Of a stretch of 64,000 bases of DNA, positions 58,501 through 64,000 are shown one piece after another (within the stretch, counting starts at the first letter, position 1; each line of letters opens with the position of its first letter). The DNA is taken from contig QVRM01003901.1 of NCBI GenBank assembly GCA_003439945.1, forward strand, positions 372,001 to 436,000. The letters run 5' to 3'. The notes beneath the pieces are model-generated. The model was given only the letters and a program-made list of their open reading frames with translations, searched no databases and was not told the origin of the DNA. The translations under genes and the position numbers were made by a program. The DNA is from Dermanyssus gallinae (taxonomy: Eukaryota; Arthropoda; Arachnida; Mesostigmata; Dermanyssidae).

Positions 58501-59510
58501 ACCGACCCGTGGCAGTATTTCTCGATCTCTCACGTGCATTTGATACCTTACCGCACAACCGTCTCCTAAAAAAGATGTCAAATAAGAGAATCACTTCGCG
58601 AGCATTAAACGTAATCGCCACGTATCTTCACTGCAGGAAACAAACTTATTCATATAATAGTGATTCTTCAGAGATAGATCTAAGACCCTTCGGGGTCCCC
58701 CAGGGAAGCGTGATCGGGCCACTGCTATACATACTGTACTGTAATGATATTTTCCACTTACACGACGGATCAACCAAATATATGTTCGCAGACGATACTG
58801 CACTCGTATATAGACAAAACCTTTACCACGACCGACACCATGTTGAACAAGGGCTGAGGCAGGTAGCAAACTGGATGAAAACAAACGGGCTTGTAATAAA
58901 CCACAACAAGACAACATTTATACACTTTAATTTAAAATGTCGCCGCAACCTGACTGTACCTGACAAAATCCAACTACACAATCATATACCAAACACAACA
59001 TGCAACTGCCCATTTATACAAAAAACAGACACAATTAAATATCTTGGAGTGATAATAAGCAGTAATTTAACATGGAACTCACACGTAGACCACACCGCCC
59101 GCAAAATCCGAAAAGGCATTGCAGTCCTCAGTCAAATACGTTCGTCTGCTACGACTAAATTCAAACTAGAATTATATAAAACACTTATTGAAGCTTATTT
59201 TAGATACGCAATCGTCGTGTTTGGTGGAACCTTCCCTACTATACTGAAACCGCTGATGATCTTGCAAAAAAAAGCGGTGCGACTAATCGCCGGTGTTAGC
59301 GCCATAAGTAGTGCAGCTCCCCTGATGCAAACACTCAAAATAATTCCTTTCCGTCAGCTCTACGCCGAATCCGTACTTATTTTCTTCCTTCTTAAAGAAA
59401 CAGAAACCGGGAGTGAAATTCAAAATAGAAATAGACCTACACACAGCTATTCAACGAGAAGACGGCAAAATGACAAAATTAACATAGAATACGTCATTGC
59501 AGAAAAATAA
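55543..59510 (+). pseudogene. CR1-like LINE ORF2 (RT), interrupted by another LINE
   Basis: The part before the interruption (55543-56177) encodes the linker upstream of the RT: KTILKPWITSSILKKMRERD, RHAKDAYFKAKFVGDKKKDW and PATKEEVHGEIQH. After the insertion the frame resumes (58116 on) with KINKAPGYDYVTN. A one-base shift lies near 58253. The main RT frame (58266-59510) has NKQDIDNFRPISLLSTIGKL, NQFGFRTGKSTQSALIAIQE, VFLDLSRAFDTLPHNRLL (first Asp), GVPQGSVIGPLLYILYCNDI, MFADDTALVY (FADD box), and YLGVIISSNLTWNSHVDH. The endonuclease and ORF1 are absent. Apart from the insertion and the frameshift, the RT is unusually intact for this window. Confidence 0.88.
56178..58115 (-). mobile_element. 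LINE inserted into the 55543-59510 LINE
   Basis: A minus-strand element, 5'-truncated near 58115 and ending at 56178 in GTGAAATAAATA. RT frames: 57884-57285 with SLPRGKSAGPDQVYYEHW, RVWHISRLSLLFKGKHGDDR and LYRGIASERTLKKIFCKLVI; 57430-56240 with YAVFIDCVKAFDKALRDLLV (first Asp), VGTPQGDPLSCVSFTLLLAD, VVMYADDIVVAHHDLG (YADD) and, at the C-terminus, a C-x2-C..H..C set in ECICRLCSQACTKFHASAC. One frameshift separates the two frames. Related fragments: 23327-23650 and 45341-45620. The catalytic residues are kept, so the insertion is fairly young relative to its host copy. Confidence 0.88.
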
Positions 59511-59519
59511 CATCGCGCA

Positions 59520-59930
59520 CGGTTAAATTATCTAACATCTTTTCCACACAGCACACTTCAATGCAGACATATGTAGATTTCTTTCATTTCTTTCTACGTT
59601 TGCTTGCTTTAAAGCTTCATACAAAAGTGTAACCTTAATAGAGTTCTAGAAAATGACTCTGGGTCCATAAAACTAAACCTCCTATTGCAACAGCATTTCC
59701 TCGTTACTTTGCTTTTATGTGTGAACATGTATGTTCTAGATACTTAATTGATATGACAAACTACAAATTTAGGTAGTGACAGTAAGTATTTTTTTATAAG
59801 CATGCATATACCTTGTAAGATGTACATATAATTTATTTTAGCAATGATTACGCTTGAGGGGGAGTGCATTAATAATATTTTCCGGGTTGCATTGATCTGC
59901 AGTGACGTTTTTTTTTGTGTAGAGAAGTAT
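59520..59930. other. 3' flank of the plus-strand LINE
   Basis: Probably LINE 3' UTR at first. Its end is not marked by a clear tail. Confidence 0.35.
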
Positions 59931-60663
59931 CTGGAAGATGCGGTTTGCACGCACGGGCATCACTCATCCGCAAGTGTGGGTCGTTAGTGTGGGACTCCAA
60001 CCCACTAAAAGCCAGTTGTCTCCCCATCCGGGAACCCCACAGTATGGTGATACGTTAATTCACAGTTATCAGATCCTTATACTTTCTTCATGTTATAAAC
60101 TAGATCTTACAGTTTTTTTAAAGTTAACACAGAGTCAATTATTTTTTTTTTGTAATATAAGTGCGTTTTATTAATAACATGTGCGATGACCATAACTTCA
60201 TTTGTTTTTCCGTAAGGCTAATGCCCGTGTACGGTTTTGCACTGATACATCCAAGCATCATTGTCAAAGGAAGGAAATATTGTGTGTAGACACACGTATC
60301 TTGCATGTTTCTACCTAATTATACCTAAGGAAGCCAAAATAGTGACACATAATTTAAATTAACAGAAGTCTCATATTATGCTAACTGGAACTTGACAACA
60401 TCGGTTTTTAACAAGATTTCACAAGCTAAGACAGCGGCCAAAAAGCTGCGACTTTTGCGATTCCCTGCGGCTCGCGGGGACAACTTTTGCCAGGAGTAAA
60501 AAGACTCGCTTCCTCTGACTGTTTGATGCATGCGTAAGCAGTTCCCAGTCAGTTGGGGGACGGGGACATGACTGGTTTTTAGTGGGTTGGAGCCCCACAC
60601 TACCGGCCCACACTTGCAGGGACTTCCTACTGTAGTGTCCGTGTGTGCAACCGCATTTTCCAG
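59931..60663. mobile_element. 733-bp element with ~100-bp imperfect inverted repeats (MITE/foldback candidate)
   Basis: The left end 59931 begins CTGGAAGATGCGGTTTGCAC; the right end, inverted from 60663, begins CTGGAAAATGCGGTTGCACA. Inner blocks also pair: GCAAGTGTGGG, TAGTGTGGG(A/G)CTCCAACC and CACTAAAA(G/A)CCAGT. The interior is AT-rich and has no transposase. No clear target duplication flanks it, so the superfamily is unknown. Confidence 0.75.
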
Positions 60664-61074
60664 TTAGTCATCTAAAAAAATCTGTTGGGGTTAAAACCAA
60701 AAGCGCTCTTGTGAATAAAGTTATTTAGTTCTAATCCGATAAGAATGTCTAGAGTCTATGAGAACTAGAGGCAATTGTAGTTACAGAACAAGTGATAGTT
60801 AAACTGTTTATTTCAACTGTAAAATTCATTTACGTTAATCTGTATTATTTCCGCGAGCCCTAATAATGGCTTCACTGTCGTTTCAGCTTATCTTAGACGA
60901 GTTCGATGAAATTTAGAACAGGAAGGCACAGCGACTATTTTATTAAGCTAGTTACAGCTTCTACTAGGTACCCCCGAACAAGGGCAGCGGTTTACTGTGC
61001 TCATTTAATTTTAGCGAGTTCGTCGGTGTGCCGACGCGAGTCATAGTGGAGAAGAAAGGAGACCTCCACCTATA
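60664..61074. other. Stretch without a recognised gene
   Basis: No motif found; may include further upstream LINE sequence. Confidence 0.3.
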
Positions 61075-61386
61075 GCGCCAATTGTATCGATCTCATTCAC
61101 TCCAATGTACGTCCCGAAGTTGTCATTCAAAGCGGCTCAATCACAGCAACATTCTCCGACCACCAGGCCACGCTCATCTCAATACCGACCACTCGATCGG
61201 TCACCAACATGACACGTAAATCGTATAACTATGACCAGATTGTACTAAAGCTCAATAAGACTGATTGGTCCGACGTGTACACTGTAGATAATCGATGAAG
61301 CATTTGAGTGCTTTAATGCACGAGAAATGGCGTTCGGTAACAGCAACGAGCAGGAATTATAAATTAAAAATAATCTTAGGGCATCT
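61075..61386 (+). pseudogene. LINE endonuclease C-terminus (host element, left part)
   Basis: The plus strand reads IDLIHSNVRPEVVIQSGSIT and ATFSDHQATLISIPTTRSV, with the SDH of APE-type endonucleases, then SYNYDQIVLKLNKTDWSDVY. The frame then breaks and stops at the inserted minus-strand LINE. The matching RT continues beyond it at 62592. Confidence 0.65.
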
Positions 61387-62586
61387 AACATAACATAACA
61401 TAACATCACTTTTATTTCACATAAAAGGATTGGTATCAATATACATACTTCTGTAAGACAATCGTAATTAATCACCAAATAGGCGAGCACTATTTGGATT
61501 ATCATGGGCCTATTTGGCCATACGCCAAGCAAACAGTCCGTTCACGAATTCACCGCGGGCCACGGCTTTTGAGGTGATTGATCGTTGATTCCTTAGGTTA
61601 TTGGAGCGTACATCAAAAAAGTGTCCTAACAAGTCACATTTTCGTAATTGATGTAGAACAGATAAATTGCACTGCATGAAAAGTGTGTCGATACTTGGAA
61701 CAACGTCATCTAACACGCTGTGGGGGCACCTGATTCGCAGGCGTCTTAGAAACATGTTTTGGACCCCATCCACCAACTTCCTATATTTGGACAGATAAGG
61801 CTCCCAGACAGGGGAGCAATATGTGAGTTTAGGAAGAACAAGAGATTTGTAAAGGCGAATGTACACATGTGGAGTCGTTAAAATAAAACAGCGAAAGATA
61901 GTATTTATTGTGCGCAGAGATGTCTCCACAACCTTGGTAATGTGAAGGCTAAAGTTAAGATCAGGCGTAATATATATGCCTAAGTCCCGGGTATAAGAGA
62001 GGGTCGGTAAAATGCAGTTGTCAATTTTGTAGTCAAAGTCAAGTGCACCATTTTTCAGTACAATGCATTTAGAGGGTGAGAGAATCATGTTGTTTTCAGA
62101 ACACCATCGTGCAATGCCGTCGACGGCAGTCTGCAGAACAGCGTGGGAGTCACTAGAGCAAATAGGATAATAAAGTTTTAAGTCATCAGCATATTCAAGA
62201 TATTTGACCGCCGGTGGTAGGTACTTATTTATGTCCAATACAAAAATTGTGTATAGAAGGGGGGATAAACATCCCCCTTGAGGTACACCAGATACTGCCG
62301 GATATGGTCGACTAAGTTTGTCACCAACCTTAACTCGAAAATGACGGTCGCTTAAAAATGCCTTCACCCATTGCACTGTACATGCATGGATACCTAGATC
62401 TTCCAATTTGCAAAGCAGAAGAGAGTGATCTACTCTGTCAAATGCGCTCTTTTGGTCAAAATAAACACAGTGAAACGGTTTTCGATCATTTATAAACATG
62501 GCCCAGTCCTGGGTCATTTCTAAAAGCTGTGTACTCGTGGAGCAACAAAGATCTAATTTCAGCTGGTTCATACTCTATGGATCGCA
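61387..62586 (-). mobile_element. 5'-truncated CR1-like LINE with pentamer tail
   Basis: On the minus strand one 353-aa frame (62571-61510) covers most of the RT and thumb: YFDQKSAFDRVDHSLLLCKL (first Asp), VSGVPQGGCLSPLLYTIFVL, YLEYADDLKLYYP (YADD), WCSENNMILSPSKCIVLKNG, RDLGIYITPDLNFSLHITKV and a C-terminal region ending FAWRMAK. The 3' end has (ATGTT)n at 61388-61405 read on that strand, like CR1 microsatellite tails. A CATCT direct repeat flanks it (61382-61386 and 62587-62591), a possible target duplication. The frame has no stop, so it is a young 5'-truncated insertion. Confidence 0.85.
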
Positions 62587-62591
62587 CATCT

Positions 62592-63250
62592 TCCACGCAA
62601 AACAAAGATATGCTCAGTTGCACCTGAACAAATTTTATCGCAGGTATTGCGCCCATGTTCTCGCTGACACCGTGTCATATCTGATCAATTTGTCCCTGTT
62701 ATGAGCTTTGAAGACGCCCTCCGTCAACGTCTTGAGAAAAGTAAAACGGTTGCTGCTCTTCTTACTGACTTGAGAAAGCCGTTTGCTACCGTTTGTCAGT
62801 TTTGCTCTTTTGTCAGAACGACAACACATTGTACATATCGAGCAAAGTTTTCAGATGTCGAGAGCATATCAGTTAGAGTGGCTCAAGGGCTCAAGTATCG
62901 GCGGCCCACTGCTGTTCAATATATTTATCTATTATATATTTGAAGTACCAAAACACGGCCGATTGACCCTATCTGCTGATGACACCACAGCACTCTTTGT
63001 CAGCGATTCCCCACAAGAGGTAGAGCAGACAATTAAGGAAAACCTTAAGCGACTGTCAGATTAATTTAGAGCCAATGGCTTGTCCGTGAATTGGTCGAAG
63101 ACGATTGTTATCCAGTTCTTATCGGGTAGCGGTGTTCTAACTATTAACCGTGAGGCATTTCAAAACGGAAACCACACTCTTAGCATGATCAATTAGACAA
63201 CATTCTTGGCCGTTGTCTTGAATTTCAGATTATCGTTTGAAGTCCATACA
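62592..63250 (+). pseudogene. LINE RT (host element, right part)
   Basis: The plus strand reads VLADTVSYLINLSL, then DALRQRLEKSKTVAALLTDL, RQHIVHIEQSF, SIGGPLLFNIFIYYIFEVPK, LTLSADDTTALFVSDSPQEV (ADD box) and LKRLSD, then WFRANGLSVNWSKTIV after a stop. It is a Jockey/CR1-type RT with several frameshifts and an internal deletion between INLSL and DALRQR. With 61075-61386 it forms an older element interrupted by the minus-strand LINE. Confidence 0.7.
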
Positions 63251-63299
63251 GATACATTTCGTAGGAAAGTTACGCAGCGACGAAGTTTAAAGACAACGT

Positions 63300-64000
63300 A
63301 GCAACAGACCAGCTACTACGCCGTCGATAACCGACGGCGCTAGTTAGTCGGCCGAGCATCCAATTCAACGTGCATCGCGACGACACTAAGCTGCGTGCTG
63401 GCGACAATAGGGTACGTGCACCACCGACGACCTGTTGCTGCGCCGGAACTATGACATAAATATCATCATCATCTGACTTACGTACCTGAACTTAGGCGGC
63501 GTCACCGCCAAAGACAACACACGCTGTGATAATGCGTAGTTTGAACCGACCAATCAGCAACGAGGACAGGTAGAACATTGGAGATGTCGAATGTTCGATA
63601 ACATTCGTTTAACATTATTACTGTACGAAGGCTACGGCGTCCCTTGAGTGAATAAATAGACCGGGGAAGCGTGGCCTATGAGTCCATTCCTCGCCCGGCT
63701 GCGCTACGCGCTAGGCGTGCGCTGTGTGTTGTCAATCATCGTACCTAAGTCCCCCGTGCTGTTGTACCCGTCTGGCTGCGGCTACATTCCCCAGTTTACT
63801 TAGCGTTACAACCATCGTTACAATATTTTGCCCTGTGACTGACTGTACGCGGTTGAAATATCTGGAATGACCTTATTTTATGTCCGTTACACCGCCTGCA
63901 CCAAAAGCCTTGTGAGTAATATTGCTATATCCGTCATGAGAGTCCACGCAGGAGATAACACGCACGACTTCTCATCTTGTCTACAGCTTTATATAGCAAT
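63300..64000. other. Unassigned GC-richer stretch at the right end
   Basis: It has a TGAATAAATAGACC near 63650, possibly a poly(A) signal of an LTR or gene end, but no coding motif or repeat partner in the window. Confidence 0.3.

Noticed and set aside
1..64000. CRISPR array or bacterial operon
   Set aside because: No regularly spaced repeats with unique spacers, and the coding style is eukaryotic throughout.

Overview
The window is eukaryotic nuclear DNA. It has spliced genes with GT..AG introns, many decayed non-LTR and LTR retrotransposons, Tc1/mariner DNA transposons, tRNA-derived SINE-like units and long (TA)n tracts. The mix of CR1/Jockey-like LINEs, mariners, a glycine-rich secreted (cuticle-like) protein and AT microsatellites fits an arthropod. 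A chelicerate such as a mite or tick is my best guess, but that is inference, not proof. I see no rRNA genes, CRISPR arrays or bacterial operons.

Host genes are few and all lie on the minus strand. (1) At 610-974 is a candidate first coding exon of an unrecognised protein with a Cys-rich N-terminus and a poly-Gln run. (2) At 10099-14741 is a complete four-exon gene for a glycine-rich secreted protein of about 478 aa; its last intron holds a Tc1-like relic. (3) At 39231-40633 are three consecutive 5' exons of RELCH (LisH/HEAT-repeat endosomal protein); the later exons were not found in the window. (4) At 51879-54271 is a complete five-exon CD2BP2 gene (U5 snRNP 52K, GYF domain) of about 354 aa, with every splice phase consistent.

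The rest is mostly a transposon graveyard. From left to right: LINE 3' end (36-573); minus-strand LINE with ORF1, endonuclease and RT pieces (1890-3680), carrying a tRNA-like insertion; Gypsy relic with LTR-like repeats (3892-5630); SINE copy 1 (6175-6386); a perfect 28-bp-arm hairpin (6981-7049); Tc1 relic (12087-13363); plus-strand LINE (15770-17280) directly followed by a nearly intact mariner (17306-18595); LINE fragments (23327-23650, 25225-25440, 28750-29333, 29620-32945); SINE copy 2 (34105-34556); a solo-LTR candidate (34691-34964); a BEL/Pao relic split by a Jockey-like gag (36890-38847); a GC-rich gag-only LTR-element cluster (41703-44562); LINE 3' pieces (44600-45620); a second tRNA-like unit (46010-46092); LINE and mariner relics (46980-47800); a LINE 3' end with a restriction-like endonuclease domain (48117-49140); an inverted LINE with endonuclease and RT (49230-51170); two nested LINE-in-LINE insertions (55543-59510 and 61075-63250); and a 733-bp inverted-repeat element (59931-60663).

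The retroelements do not form a pathway. Their relevance is in dating insertions, showing nesting order and explaining the sizes of introns. No clearly new multi-gene biological system is visible. The most unusual objects are the tandem gag-only LTR cluster with abutting LTRs and an LTR-end hairpin, the perfect hairpin near 7 kb, the 733-bp inverted-repeat element and the SINE pair that differs by about 245 bp.
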